Source of the DNA: an archaeon
GTDB lineage: Archaea; Nanobdellota; Nanobdellia; SCGC-AAA011-G17; GW2011-AR17
DNA: 64,000 nt
Assembly: GCA_018656555.1 (NCBI GenBank)
Contig: JABHZQ010000020.1
Span: 74,764-138,763, forward strand
Direction of reading: 5' to 3'
Shown: positions 1 to 9,514 of the stretch, one piece after another
Layout of the letters: each line of letters begins with the position of its first letter
How positions within the stretch are numbered: position 1 is the stretch's first letter
The notes under the pieces: generated by a model
The model's database searches: none
Told to the model about the DNA's origin: nothing
What the model saw: only the letters and a program-made list of their open reading frames with translations
Made by a program: the position numbers and the translations under genes

Positions 1-241
1 TTCCTGAAATAACTAAAACCCACCAAGGAATAGCTACTAACCAACCTAGATAGCCGAATGCTAAACAAATTCCAATAAAGAATATTAATCTTCCAATAAA
101 ACTACAGTCCGGTGTACAGGCCATAGATGTTGTACTGCAACAATTATCATTTTTGATCTCTTTTTCAACTTTTTTTCCAATAGTTTGTCCTATTTTATCC
201 CAAGATGGATCTTTTTTTGTTTTTTTCTTTTTAACGACCAT
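1..241 (-). CDS. Partial small membrane protein (runs off the window edge)
   Basis: Reverse strand reads MVVKKKKTKKDPSWDKIGQTIGKKVEKEIKNDNCCSTTSMACTPDCSFIGRLIFFIGICLAFGYLGWLVAIPWWVLVISG...; Cys-rich then a hydrophobic helix. Confidence 0.6.
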   Translation of the reverse strand, partial: MVVKKKKTKKDPSWDKIGQTIGKKVEKEIKNDNCCSTTSMACTPDCSFIGRLIFFIGICLAFGYLGWLVAIPWWVLVISG

Positions 242-286
242 AATATCACCTGTTTAATTTAATGCTAATAAGATTTAAGAATATTT

Positions 287-1123
287 CTATTTTGGGAGTT
301 TTTTACTATTTCTCCAAATTTTATTAAAATATTTTTTGTTAGTATTTGCATAATCTTTGTTTTTGATAATGATACCAGTTAGTAAGCTTCCCCAGATAAG
401 GATAATCACTCTATCTTTGAATATTAGAGTTGTATGTGGATTATAGAAGTCTTCATCAAAAATCCTATATTCTGTGTTTGGACTATTAAAGAATGTTTTT
501 ACATTTTTGTAAGCAATTAGTTTTTCTTTGATTTTATAAGTTTTTAATTCTCTAAGATATTGTTTTTTCATTATTGAATCATGCTCTAGAAATCTTGCTT
601 CGTCAATACCAATACCTAATAATGGTTCTTTTGTTTTTTTAAGAGTAGTGATAATAGTTCTTAATACGGTTTTTAATACTGATTTACCTTTTAATACTTC
701 TACTGCTGTTTCTTGTTTTTCTCTTTTGTATAGTTTTTCAAGTCCAGGTAGGATTTCAATTATATCATTTTTTTGTGTTTCTATGATATCTAGTATTTTT
801 TTTGGTTCTAAAGGACTAAAGTATTTTTTGTTATTTTTGGTAATATATGAAACAAACCCTTTTTCTTGTAATCTGTCTAGGGCATCATAACAAACCTGCC
901 TATGTAGGCCTGATTTAGAACTTATTTCATTTACTGTAATTTCACTTGCAGATAATAGAACATAGTATATATTAACTTCATTTTTAGTTAGTCCTAAACC
1001 TATTAAGATTTCTTTTGACATTATTTGAATTATTGTTTTTATATATTTAAGCCTTTCGTAATAACTTTTACTACTCAGATTTATATCTAGTAAGGTGTTA
1101 TTGTTAATTCCAAACGTAGTCAA
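287..1123 (-). CDS. TrmB-like transcriptional regulator (start may be the internal MSKEILIGLGL, near 1022)
   Basis: LGLTKNEVNIYYVLLSASEITVNEISSKSGLHRQVCYDALDRLQEKGFVSY wHTH typical of TrmB family plus coiled-coil linker. Confidence 0.75.
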   Translation of the reverse strand: MTTFGINNNTLLDINLSSKSYYERLKYIKTIIQIMSKEILIGLGLTKNEVNIYYVLLSASEITVNEISSKSGLHRQVCYDALDRLQEKGFVSYITKNNKKYFSPLEPKKILDIIETQKNDIIEILPGLEKLYKREKQETAVEVLKGKSVLKTVLRTIITTLKKTKEPLLGIGIDEARFLEHDSIMKKQYLRELKTYKIKEKLIAYKNVKTFFNSPNTEYRIFDEDFYNPHTTLIFKDRVIILIWGSLLTGIIIKNKDYANTNKKYFNKIWRNSKKLPK

Positions 1124-1132
1124 AAAAAGGAG

Positions 1133-1168
1133 GGATTGATATGCCCAGTTTTTCTGGGTAATCAGTCC
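1133..1168. other. Strong two-tier hairpin in intergenic region, followed by T-rich tract
   Basis: GGATTGAT-ATG-CCCAG-TTTTT-CTGGG-TA-ATCAGTCC; outer 8-bp (one G-U) and inner 5-bp stems, then TTTTAATTTCT. Confidence 0.55.
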
Positions 1169-1239
1169 TTTTAATTTCTATAATTAAGTAAGATTTCTTA
1201 CTACCTATTATTTTATACTTTTAGAAGGATAACTATTTT

Positions 1240-2436
1240 ATGAAGGGAAGAATTTTTTCTATTATTATTGTTTTATTATTAATAACAATAAGTTTTACAC
1301 TAGCAACTGATAATTCTGGAAATTATAATGGAGAGGAAGAGGATAGTAATCATTTCGAAGTAAGAGATACTAAAGAGCCAGAAGAGGATACTTGGAATGT
1401 GGAAGGTGTTGTTGATTTTTTTGATGAGGAGAATTTGTTTGAAGCATCACAAGTTCTTTGTGAAGATGATGATGGAGGTAAGGATTATTATGATAAAGGA
1501 ACTACTTCTGGTGAAGCACATGAATACTTGGCTGTTGAAGGTTATGTTGAAAAAGTAGATTATTGTGATGGTGTTGGAAACTTAGTTGAATATTATTGTT
1601 ATCAAGATGCTGTTTATTTTGAATATAGGGCTATACCTGGAGGTTATTTTTGTTTTGATGGTGCTTTAATGGCTTATCCTGAATGTACTGATAGTGATGG
1701 TGGCGAAGAATATTATTTGAAGGGAACTACCACAGGTGAAGCTCATGAATATCTGGCTCTTGAAGGTTATATTGGATTGGATGATGTTTGTGCTCAAAAT
1801 GGACAGTTACATGAATATTATTGTTTTGAAGAAAATGTTTATTTTAGGGCTGTTACACCTCCAGAAGGTTATACTTGTTTTGATGGAATTTTCTTTCCTG
1901 AAGTAAGAACTTCTTGTATTGATACTGATGGAGGAATAAATCCTTATGGAGAAGGAACAACTGTAGGGTACTTAGGTGGAGAAACTGTTAATATCGAGGA
2001 TGAGTGTGATGAAGAGGGAAGGCTAGTTGAATCCTATTGTTTAGATGACCAAACTGTGACTTCAATTACTCTTGAATTAGAAATGGGTTATGAATGTTTT
2101 GGCGGAGAGTTTATTGCTCAAGGAGATTGTGAAGATTCTGATGGTGGAAGAGATTATTATACAACAGGATATATTACTGGAATAAATTATATGTCTTTTT
2201 TACAAGGTTCTGAAACTCTCCTTGAAAATCAATCAGATTATTGTGATGAGGGAAATTTAATTGAGTATTTTTGTACTGGTGGATATGTACAGTATACAAC
2301 AAATAGTCCAGCATTTGATGAAGAGTGTTCTGATGGTGCTTTTGTTTCTAGGTTTGAATTAGAAGAACAAGGTGGGGATAATATATTTGAACGGTTGTTA
2401 GATGATGTTTGGATTTTGAATTATATTTTTAGGTGA
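1240..2436 (+). CDS. Secreted Cys-rich repeat protein
   Basis: N-terminal signal peptide; four ~70-aa repeats of C-x-DxDGG-x(n)-G-TT-G...C...EYYC...GY-CF-G. Confidence 0.7.
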   Translation: MKGRIFSIIIVLLLITISFTLATDNSGNYNGEEEDSNHFEVRDTKEPEEDTWNVEGVVDFFDEENLFEASQVLCEDDDGGKDYYDKGTTSGEAHEYLAVEGYVEKVDYCDGVGNLVEYYCYQDAVYFEYRAIPGGYFCFDGALMAYPECTDSDGGEEYYLKGTTTGEAHEYLALEGYIGLDDVCAQNGQLHEYYCFEENVYFRAVTPPEGYTCFDGIFFPEVRTSCIDTDGGINPYGEGTTVGYLGGETVNIEDECDEEGRLVESYCLDDQTVTSITLELEMGYECFGGEFIAQGDCEDSDGGRDYYTTGYITGINYMSFLQGSETLLENQSDYCDEGNLIEYFCTGGYVQYTTNSPAFDEECSDGAFVSRFELEEQGGDNIFERLLDDVWILNYIFR

Positions 2437-3496
2437 ATTCTCTAATAGAACTCTGTCTTTTACCATTAATTGAGATGAAAGGACTTGCTTTTTTAACATA
2501 ACCTCCAATTTTAAAGAAATCTTCCATTTTGTTTAGTTTTTTTAATCTTATTTTTCTTGCAGTTGCAGGACCTATTCCGGGTATTCTAATCAGTTCATCA
2601 TATGAAGCCTCATTTATATCTATAGCTCCGTCATAATTTTGTAGAGCTAATGCTAGCTTTGGATCTTTATTGGGTAACATACCTTCTTCCATTATTGAAA
2701 ACATCTCTTTTGTTTTGAAATTATATTTTCTTAAAAGAAAATCAACATTGTACAAATGATTTTGCCTTTCAAGTGGTTGAGCTTCTTTATTTTCAAATGC
2801 AGTTCCCTTTACTGGTTGGAATGCAGAAAAATAAAATCTTTTTAATTTAATTTTTTCATATTCCCAGTCGAGCATTTTTATTATTTCTTTGTCTGTTGAG
2901 TGTTCTGAAACTATTAATTGAGTGCTTTGTCCTGATGGAAGATTAAGGTTTTTTATCCATGCTTGTCTTTTTAAGATATCATTTTTGTAATCTTTTACTG
3001 ATGAAAATTCATTTAGTGTTGATGAATTAGGGGCTTCTATGTTAATACTCATTCTATTGCAGAGTTCACTTGCTTGTTTGATTAGTTCATAAGATGTTCC
3101 TGGTAAAACTTTGAAATGGATATATGCTTTGAAGGTTTTTCTTATTATCTTTACTGCTTCTATCATTTTCTCTGTTGTTTTATCTGGTGTGTTTGTTACT
3201 CCTGATGATAGGAAGAGTCCATTTAGGTTTAGATTTGTTTGTAAATAATTGAAAGTTTTTGCAAGTTCTTGGGGTTCAAATTCTACTTTGTTTTTATTAT
3301 TACAATTAGTACAGTATTTGCAATCATATTTACAAGAATTACTCATTAAGGTTTTGAACATTCTACAATCTTTGTGTTCATTATTGGCTGTGAAGGTTGT
3401 TAGTCCTTTTGTTATTTTAGTTGCACAGATTTTAGGACCACAGCTATCATACCTTCCAGAGTCTGCAAGTATCTTTGCTTTTTTTAGAATGTCCAT
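2429..3496 (-). CDS. Putative DNA modification/repair radical SAM protein with C-terminal helix-hairpin-helix
   Basis: CKYDCKYC radical SAM motif; C-terminal DINEASYDELIRIPGIGPATARKI HhH; resembles the rSAM_link_UDG family. Confidence 0.75.
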   Translation of the reverse strand: MDILKKAKILADSGRYDSCGPKICATKITKGLTTFTANNEHKDCRMFKTLMSNSCKYDCKYCTNCNNKNKVEFEPQELAKTFNYLQTNLNLNGLFLSSGVTNTPDKTTEKMIEAVKIIRKTFKAYIHFKVLPGTSYELIKQASELCNRMSINIEAPNSSTLNEFSSVKDYKNDILKRQAWIKNLNLPSGQSTQLIVSEHSTDKEIIKMLDWEYEKIKLKRFYFSAFQPVKGTAFENKEAQPLERQNHLYNVDFLLRKYNFKTKEMFSIMEEGMLPNKDPKLALALQNYDGAIDINEASYDELIRIPGIGPATARKIRLKKLNKMEDFFKIGGYVKKASPFISINGKRQSSIREFT

Positions 3497-3568
3497 GTAG
3501 GAGTATAAAGAATTTGTTTATTAATGGCTTACGTGTATGTGCCCTTGACATAGAGTGTAGAGGATATA

Positions 3569-4912
3569 CTATTCTCTTATTTCTCTAACTGCTTCCATAG
3601 CTTTTAGAACACTATGTTTTGGTTTAACTGAATAATCTACTCCGGTTTTTGTTGCTAAGGCTTCAGTTAGTTTATCTACACAAGTTCTAACATTTGGAAT
3701 AGCTAAGAAATCTGCAAATCTTTGTATAGAAGTAGTTGCATAGGCATTTGTAAGGGTTCCAATATATTCTCCTATATAAGATTCTAATTCTTTAAATGTT
3801 CCACAAGTAGATCTCATATCAATATCAAAAACTCTTGCATCAATAAAACTTCTTGCTGCAACTGAATCATATTCTATTAGGGCTTCATAATGGGCTAAAA
3901 CAATTTTTGAGTATTTACTTACTGATTCATCTGGATCTTCAGCTTTTTTTCTATGTAAATTCAAGAGGAAGTTATACATTTTATCATCAAATAGGTATTT
4001 GTTGCCTTCATCATCTGTTTGTAGAGGTACTCCTAGAGCTTCACCATTTCTTAGCATAAAATCATAGACCAAATCAATACAAACTCCAATTTTATCATCT
4101 TCTTCTAATTCATCAAGAAATTCTGGATAGAATTCAAGACCACTTCCTTCTGAATATCCCAATACTGGAATTCTTTTTCTCTCTCCAAGTAAGAATGCAG
4201 GTGCTATTCCAATTTCTTCATCAAATTCTATAGATCCATTTGAGGGCATTATTGAGTAGGCATAGTATATTGATCTTGCATCACTATTAGGATTTAATAC
4301 AAATAAGAATTCAGCTATTCTATTTTTTGGGGCATATTTTACTTTTGCATTTATTGTTCCATATCTAAAATGTATTTTATATAAATCTTGTCCACAAGTA
4401 ATTGCATCAAGGAAACTTTCTCCTGATCTTAATGAATGGACTCTTTCAAGGACTTCTCTATCATCTTCTAGAACAATTAAGTTATCAAATTCAGTTTTAT
4501 TACCATCAATAACTAAACTATTATTATCAATACTATCGATTTTACTAACCTGATCATAGTCTAAATAGTTGTCGTCCATCATAACAAATTCATGGAATTG
4601 ACCTTCTCCTCTCCAATTTTCAGCAATACAATATTTAACTGGTAAGCCTAGGGTTCGAGCTAGTAGATAATTTTTTAGGGCTTCTTCAGAACAAAATCTT
4701 TGGTTTTCAACTTCACTTGGAAACATGTACCATTTGTCACTTAGAATTGCTTCTTCCCAGCCATATTCTTTATCAGAAAATACTTGACAAATTCTATTTA
4801 GTATATCCTCTAAAGTACCATCACTATCCTTTACAATTCCAACAGCAGTTTTTGTTAAGAATTCTATTTCACGGTCTGGCAGTTGTAGGTGTGGTGCTTG
4901 AAGCTGCTTCAT
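3569..4912 (-). CDS. Hypothetical protein with possible transglutaminase-like segment
   Basis: RFCSEEALKNYLLARTLGLPVKYC...FHEFVMMDDNYLDYD fits C/H/D order of transglutaminase-like folds. Confidence 0.4.
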   Translation of the reverse strand: MKQLQAPHLQLPDREIEFLTKTAVGIVKDSDGTLEDILNRICQVFSDKEYGWEEAILSDKWYMFPSEVENQRFCSEEALKNYLLARTLGLPVKYCIAENWRGEGQFHEFVMMDDNYLDYDQVSKIDSIDNNSLVIDGNKTEFDNLIVLEDDREVLERVHSLRSGESFLDAITCGQDLYKIHFRYGTINAKVKYAPKNRIAEFLFVLNPNSDARSIYYAYSIMPSNGSIEFDEEIGIAPAFLLGERKRIPVLGYSEGSGLEFYPEFLDELEEDDKIGVCIDLVYDFMLRNGEALGVPLQTDDEGNKYLFDDKMYNFLLNLHRKKAEDPDESVSKYSKIVLAHYEALIEYDSVAARSFIDARVFDIDMRSTCGTFKELESYIGEYIGTLTNAYATTSIQRFADFLAIPNVRTCVDKLTEALATKTGVDYSVKPKHSVLKAMEAVREIRE

Positions 4913-5243
4913 AAAATTGTGTCCTTCCTTCTAATGATCTTGACACCTCTAATTCTGGAACTGGAGAAGATCCTCCTGCTCGTACTGGTTTTTTTCTAAC
5001 TGTTCTTGGCGGGGTTGGGGCTTTGTAGGGTTTATCTGCAAAACTTAAACCATATCCTTCTAATAATCTTGCAACTTGGTCAACATTTGGTTTTCCAACT
5101 TTAGCATGTGTTAATTGACCCGGAGAATATCTTGCAAGGTCGTCAATAGTTTCAACTCCTCTATCTAGAACAAATCCTGCAACTTTCATAGCTGCAGCAT
5201 CTCCAAGTTGTTTAATTAAACCAAAAACATGTTCTTTTGCCAT
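4869..5243 (-). CDS. Small HhH protein, weakly alpha-CTD-like (start chosen at MAKEHVFG)
   Basis: VETIDDLARYSPGQLTHAKVGKPNVDQVARLLEGYGLSF resembles HhH/alpha-CTD spacing; Pro/Arg/Ser-rich tail. Confidence 0.5.
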   Translation of the reverse strand: MAKEHVFGLIKQLGDAAAMKVAGFVLDRGVETIDDLARYSPGQLTHAKVGKPNVDQVARLLEGYGLSFADKPYKAPTPPRTVRKKPVRAGGSSPVPELEVSRSLEGRTQFYEAASSTTPTTARP

Positions 5244-5281
5244 AAAATAGAATAATTTTATGTTGTTTATAAGCTTTAGGA

Positions 5282-6010
5282 TTAGATACTGGGAAAACAA
5301 GTATGCATTAGGCCATCTGCTGCTTCATAACCTACAATACTAGCAACCTCTGCACATCTTATATCCAATTGTTCTGCTGCATCTAAGGCTTGGGTTCTCC
5401 AATTTGCAGCTTGACTTTCCAATGCATTTATTTCTCCGATTCTTGTATAAAAAGCATCATCTAAAAGTGAATCTTCCCAATCTATCTGTACTTTTCCAGT
5501 TTTTGCAGATTGAGTACCTTGCATGAACCTATCTATTCCAGGTTGGGTAGCTCTTAGTAAAACTATTTCCTCTCTCATAAATTCTTCTGCAATTGTATTT
5601 CTGTAAAGAAAGGTATTTGACCAGTAATCAATAGCAGTTTCCATTTCTCCTATTCTAGCTGCCCCATATTCTTCTAGTTGGGGAGTACAATTATCAGATA
5701 GAGAATAAAATATTGCTGTTTCAATGTTTAGTGCATTCCACCTTTCAGCTCTTGCACCCATTTCAGGATCACATTCTTTTAGTTCTTCTAAAGATTGTGC
5801 TAATCTTGCTTTATCCTCTTGAAGTTTTTGAGGGGCATGACTTATTCTAGATTCAAGTATTTTTTTTCTAGATTCAAGATCAGCAGGAGCTTCAACTTCT
5901 GCCATCTTACCTTCAATTTCAGCAATCCAATTTGTAGTATAACTTTCATTAGCTAGAGCTGGTAATGCAGTTAAAGCTACTATTGCTGCTGTGTAAAGTA
6001 AGGTTCTCAT
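5282..6010 (-). CDS. Secreted helical hypothetical protein
   Basis: MRTLLYTAAIVALTALPALA signal peptide, then helix-forming Glu/Ala/Leu-rich sequence with scattered Cys. Confidence 0.55.
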   Translation of the reverse strand: MRTLLYTAAIVALTALPALANESYTTNWIAEIEGKMAEVEAPADLESRKKILESRISHAPQKLQEDKARLAQSLEELKECDPEMGARAERWNALNIETAIFYSLSDNCTPQLEEYGAARIGEMETAIDYWSNTFLYRNTIAEEFMREEIVLLRATQPGIDRFMQGTQSAKTGKVQIDWEDSLLDDAFYTRIGEINALESQAANWRTQALDAAEQLDIRCAEVASIVGYEAADGLMHTCFPSI

Positions 6011-6033
6011 AATAGAAGTTTTTAAATAATGCT

Positions 6034-6795
6034 TTATAAGGTTTTTGAATGAGTTTCTGCGACTTTCCAGAGGCTATTGAATAGAGAAGTGAATGAATTT
6101 GAAATATCTTGTGATTTTATATGAATACAAGTAAATTCTTCTTTGTAGGAGAAGATAAAAGTATTATCATCAATTATTGTAATTGCAGATGGACTTATTG
6201 AAAGAGATTCTTTGACTTTGGTGTATTTTAGTTTTTTAAAAAATTTCCAATAGTCTGATTTGTAGTCAGAGAATAAGACTTTACATTCTTTTTTTAGTGT
6301 AATTCTTTTTCTGTGCCATTTTTTCCAGAAATTGTTGAACTTAATTGATTTTGAAGAACTTACACCCATTACTTTGATATCTTTACCTTTTTCTAGTGTT
6401 TCATTGACTAAAGTTGATATTCCTCTGAAGCCTTTTATTAGAGATACTGTTTCTTTTACTTCTGCAGTTTTCATTAAGTTCTTTAGATCTGGGATTATGT
6501 TTTCTAATTTTTTCTCTTGTTCTCTTAGTTTTTTCTCTTTTTCTTTTAAGTAGAGGAGTAATGTATTTGGATCGGCTGCAATAAAGGTTTTTACACCATT
6601 TTCTATTACTGTTTTTACTAATCCTTTTTCTATTAGTTTATCTAGAGTTTCGTAGATCTTTCCACTTGAGACTTTTGCTTCTCTAATTATTTTACTTGCC
6701 TTTGCTTTTCCAAGTTTTAGTAGATTAAGATAGACCAAAGTTTCATTCTTTGTTAGTCCTGCATCTTTGAGTATTTCTTTCATATTACACACCAC
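6034..6795 (-). CDS. TrmB family transcriptional regulator
   Basis: LKDAGLTKNETLVYLNLLKLGKAKASKIIREAKVSSGKIYETLDKLIEKGLVK wHTH; C-terminal TrmB effector-like region; start likely MKEILKDAGL. Confidence 0.8.
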   Translation of the reverse strand: MVCNMKEILKDAGLTKNETLVYLNLLKLGKAKASKIIREAKVSSGKIYETLDKLIEKGLVKTVIENGVKTFIAADPNTLLLYLKEKEKKLREQEKKLENIIPDLKNLMKTAEVKETVSLIKGFRGISTLVNETLEKGKDIKVMGVSSSKSIKFNNFWKKWHRKRITLKKECKVLFSDYKSDYWKFFKKLKYTKVKESLSISPSAITIIDDNTFIFSYKEEFTCIHIKSQDISNSFTSLFNSLWKVAETHSKTL

Positions 6796-6866
6796 TAAGA
6801 GGGAGGTAATATTTAAATAGGTTCTGGTTCTATGTTATTACTATGGAATAGTAAAGAGGAAATAAA

Positions 6867-7229
6867 ATGAATGAAGAAAATGAACAAAAAGAAGAAGAGA
6901 AAAAAAATGCTTATTTGAATGGATTATGGAAAGGCGGTATTGTAACTTATTTATGTATGAGTGCATTGTTAGTTGCAAAACCAAATTTTAATACTTTTAA
7001 TGTTGCTGAGTATGAAGGAAAGCCAGATGTTGTAAGAATAGAGAGAATTGGAAGAGATGCTATTAGGGTAGATGCGGATGATAGTGGCTCATATGAGTCT
7101 ACATTGCGACAATATCTGAATAGAAACTTTGACAATAGATCTGATAGGCTTGTTGAAAGGGAAAGAATTAGAAACCAAGTTGATTGGTATGAACCTCAAA
7201 CAAAGATAACAATTACTTATACAGATTAA
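6867..7229 (+). CDS. Small hypothetical membrane protein
   Basis: MNEENEQKEEEKKNAYLNGLWKGGIVTYLCMSALLVAK: charged start and one hydrophobic segment. Confidence 0.45.
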   Translation: MNEENEQKEEEKKNAYLNGLWKGGIVTYLCMSALLVAKPNFNTFNVAEYEGKPDVVRIERIGRDAIRVDADDSGSYESTLRQYLNRNFDNRSDRLVERERIRNQVDWYEPQTKITITYTD

Positions 7230-7636
7230 TCTGCCTTATTACTATCTGAAATGTATACTTGATATCCAAGTTTATTCCATTGTTTGATAAATGGGAAGAA
7301 TTTATCTTGTTTTACTGCAAGACATCTTCCAGATAGTCCTATTTTTTCCCCTTTAATAAATATGGGAAAATCTTTGCAGGTTTGTGGTCTTAAAGCGTTT
7401 TTATGAATTTTACATTTAAAATCGGGTTTTAGTGCGGGGCAAGTTGCACCTAGGAATAGAGTAAATTTACCTTCTTTGATATTTTCTACCACAACTTCTT
7501 CTTTTCCTTTAATGAGATCTAATTCTTCTTTTGAGAGAATAATATAACCCTTTCTACAACAGTAAGCGCTACATTCTTCAAAACAAAATTTGCTTATAGA
7601 TTTTCTTGCTTTGGTTGCTATTTGTTCTGCATTCAA
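7226..7636 (-). CDS. YkgJ-like cysteine cluster protein
   Basis: CFEECSAYCC...CPALKPDFKCKIHKNALRPQTCKDFP Cys pattern. Confidence 0.75.
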   Translation of the reverse strand: MNAEQIATKARKSISKFCFEECSAYCCRKGYIILSKEELDLIKGKEEVVVENIKEGKFTLFLGATCPALKPDFKCKIHKNALRPQTCKDFPIFIKGEKIGLSGRCLAVKQDKFFPFIKQWNKLGYQVYISDSNKAD

Positions 7637-7719
7637 GATTAGAGGGGAGAAGGAGAGAGGTTTATATATTTTTATGTTAAGCTGGTTTGTATGAAACTAT
7701 CTTTGTAGGTGGGTGAGAT

Positions 7720-9318
7720 TTAACCCCTATAATTTAGATAACCTCCATCATGTTCTTCAATGCTTTTATTTTCAATGACTAAGGTCTTTGTTGCAACTTT
7801 GTTGATGAAATATCTATCATGTGAAACAAAGATAACTGTACCTTTGTAATTTTTTAGGGCATTTTCTAACATAGTTCTAAGTTCAAGATCTAAGTTGTTT
7901 GTTGGCTCGTCTAATAGTAATACATTACAATTTTGTTCCATTAGTCTTACTAAGTTAATTCTTGCTTTTTCTCCACCACTTAAGGTTTTCATTTTATCTC
8001 TAAGTTTATCTCTTGGAAATCCAAATTTTATGGCAGTTGCTATGATAACATGATCTCTCATATGTGCAAAATGGTTTGTTAAAAACTCCATTACTCGTTG
8101 GTTCATGTTGATATCACTAAATTCTTGATCAAAATAACCTACTTTTAGATTTATACCTTCACTAATTTCTCCTTTATTAGGTTTTATAATCTCGGCCAAG
8201 ATTTTTAGCAGGGTTGTTTTTCCAGTTCCATTGCCACCAATGATTGCAACTTTATCTTCTCTGTTTACTGTAAATTCTACATTATCAAAGAGGTTTAGAT
8301 CTCCAAATGATTTTTTTAGATCTTTAACAGCAAATATTCTCTTTCCAGTATTTAAGCCAGGTTCAAATTTTAGTTTAAAATCCTTTATGAACTCTTTAGG
8401 GTTGAATACTTCGGGTAGTTCTTCTGCTCTTCTTTCTAAAGCATCAGCAAAGTTTTTCAATTGTTTAGAACCATGGACTTGGGCCCATTGTCTTTTTTCT
8501 TTTGCAGAGGCCATTAGTCTTTTTTTCTCTTTGGTTACTGTTTTAAATTTATGTTCAGTATTAAGTAAATGATGTTCTCTTCTTGCAATATACTCTGCAT
8601 ATGTACATTTGTAGTCCTTAATATTTAAGTTTTCTATTTCAATTACTCTATTAACGAGTTTTTTTAGGAAATATCTATCGTGTGAGACTACAATGAAAGT
8701 TGCTATGTTTCTTTCTAAATGGTCTTCTAACCATTTTAGGGTTTCAAAGTCAATGTGATTGGTTGGCTCATCAAAAATGTAAAAATCAACATTTTTTGCA
8801 AGACATTCAGCAAGTCTTAGTTTTGTTCTTTGTCCACCACTTAGATTTTTTATCTTTTTATCATAGTCTTCCATTTCAAATTTAAGACTTTTGAGGGTTT
8901 TTCTAATATTTACTTCTTCAATCTTTTCTGTTTGTCTCGCTAGTAGAATTTGAAATTCATTATCTATTCTTTCAAATTTTTTATAATCTTCATAGATATT
9001 TGGATCTCCTAACATTTCTTCATATTTGATTTTAAGTTTTTCAATTTTATCATGTTTTTCTTGAAGATATTCTGTGAAAGTTCCTTCTGATTTTTCAAAT
9101 TCTCTTTCTTGTTCCATAATACTGATTTTTGTATTATTTGTATCAATTGTACCTTCAAAGTCTTCTTCTCCTGAAATACATTTGATTAATGTGGACTTTC
9201 CAGTACCATTTTGTCCGATTAATGCAATTTTGTTATTTTTATGAATGGATAGTTTACAATCCTTGAATAGGATCTTGTTTCCGAATGCTTTTTTTAAGTT
9301 TTTTATGTTGAGTATCAT
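7720..9318 (-). CDS. ABC-F family ATPase (duplicated ATP-binding cassettes)
   Basis: Two Walker A (GQNGTGKST, GGNGTGKTT), two LSGGQ/LSGGE signatures, two Walker B DEPTNHID/DEPTNNLD, inter-domain linker, no TM; RBS aggaggt upstream. Confidence 0.95.
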   Translation of the reverse strand: MILNIKNLKKAFGNKILFKDCKLSIHKNNKIALIGQNGTGKSTLIKCISGEEDFEGTIDTNNTKISIMEQEREFEKSEGTFTEYLQEKHDKIEKLKIKYEEMLGDPNIYEDYKKFERIDNEFQILLARQTEKIEEVNIRKTLKSLKFEMEDYDKKIKNLSGGQRTKLRLAECLAKNVDFYIFDEPTNHIDFETLKWLEDHLERNIATFIVVSHDRYFLKKLVNRVIEIENLNIKDYKCTYAEYIARREHHLLNTEHKFKTVTKEKKRLMASAKEKRQWAQVHGSKQLKNFADALERRAEELPEVFNPKEFIKDFKLKFEPGLNTGKRIFAVKDLKKSFGDLNLFDNVEFTVNREDKVAIIGGNGTGKTTLLKILAEIIKPNKGEISEGINLKVGYFDQEFSDINMNQRVMEFLTNHFAHMRDHVIIATAIKFGFPRDKLRDKMKTLSGGEKARINLVRLMEQNCNVLLLDEPTNNLDLELRTMLENALKNYKGTVIFVSHDRYFINKVATKTLVIENKSIEEHDGGYLNYRG

Positions 9319-9514
9319 TTTAACCTCCTAAAATATTTGAGATTGAGTCTGAAAAATAATAGAGTGGTGTCTATAGAAAACTAAAATGGGTGTGCCAGTC
9401 TTAGTGGTAAGTATATTGATTTCATAAGAGAAATTGGATTTTTTGGGATTTATAAGGGTTTTGCTAATGAAAAAACTTCATAAAATTAAGCAAAGGTAAA
9501 TAAGTCATTACCTT

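Noticed and set aside
648-890. ORF on + strand opposite the first TrmB-like gene
   Set aside because: Antisense shadow of a clear coding sequence; low-complexity Ser/Phe composition.
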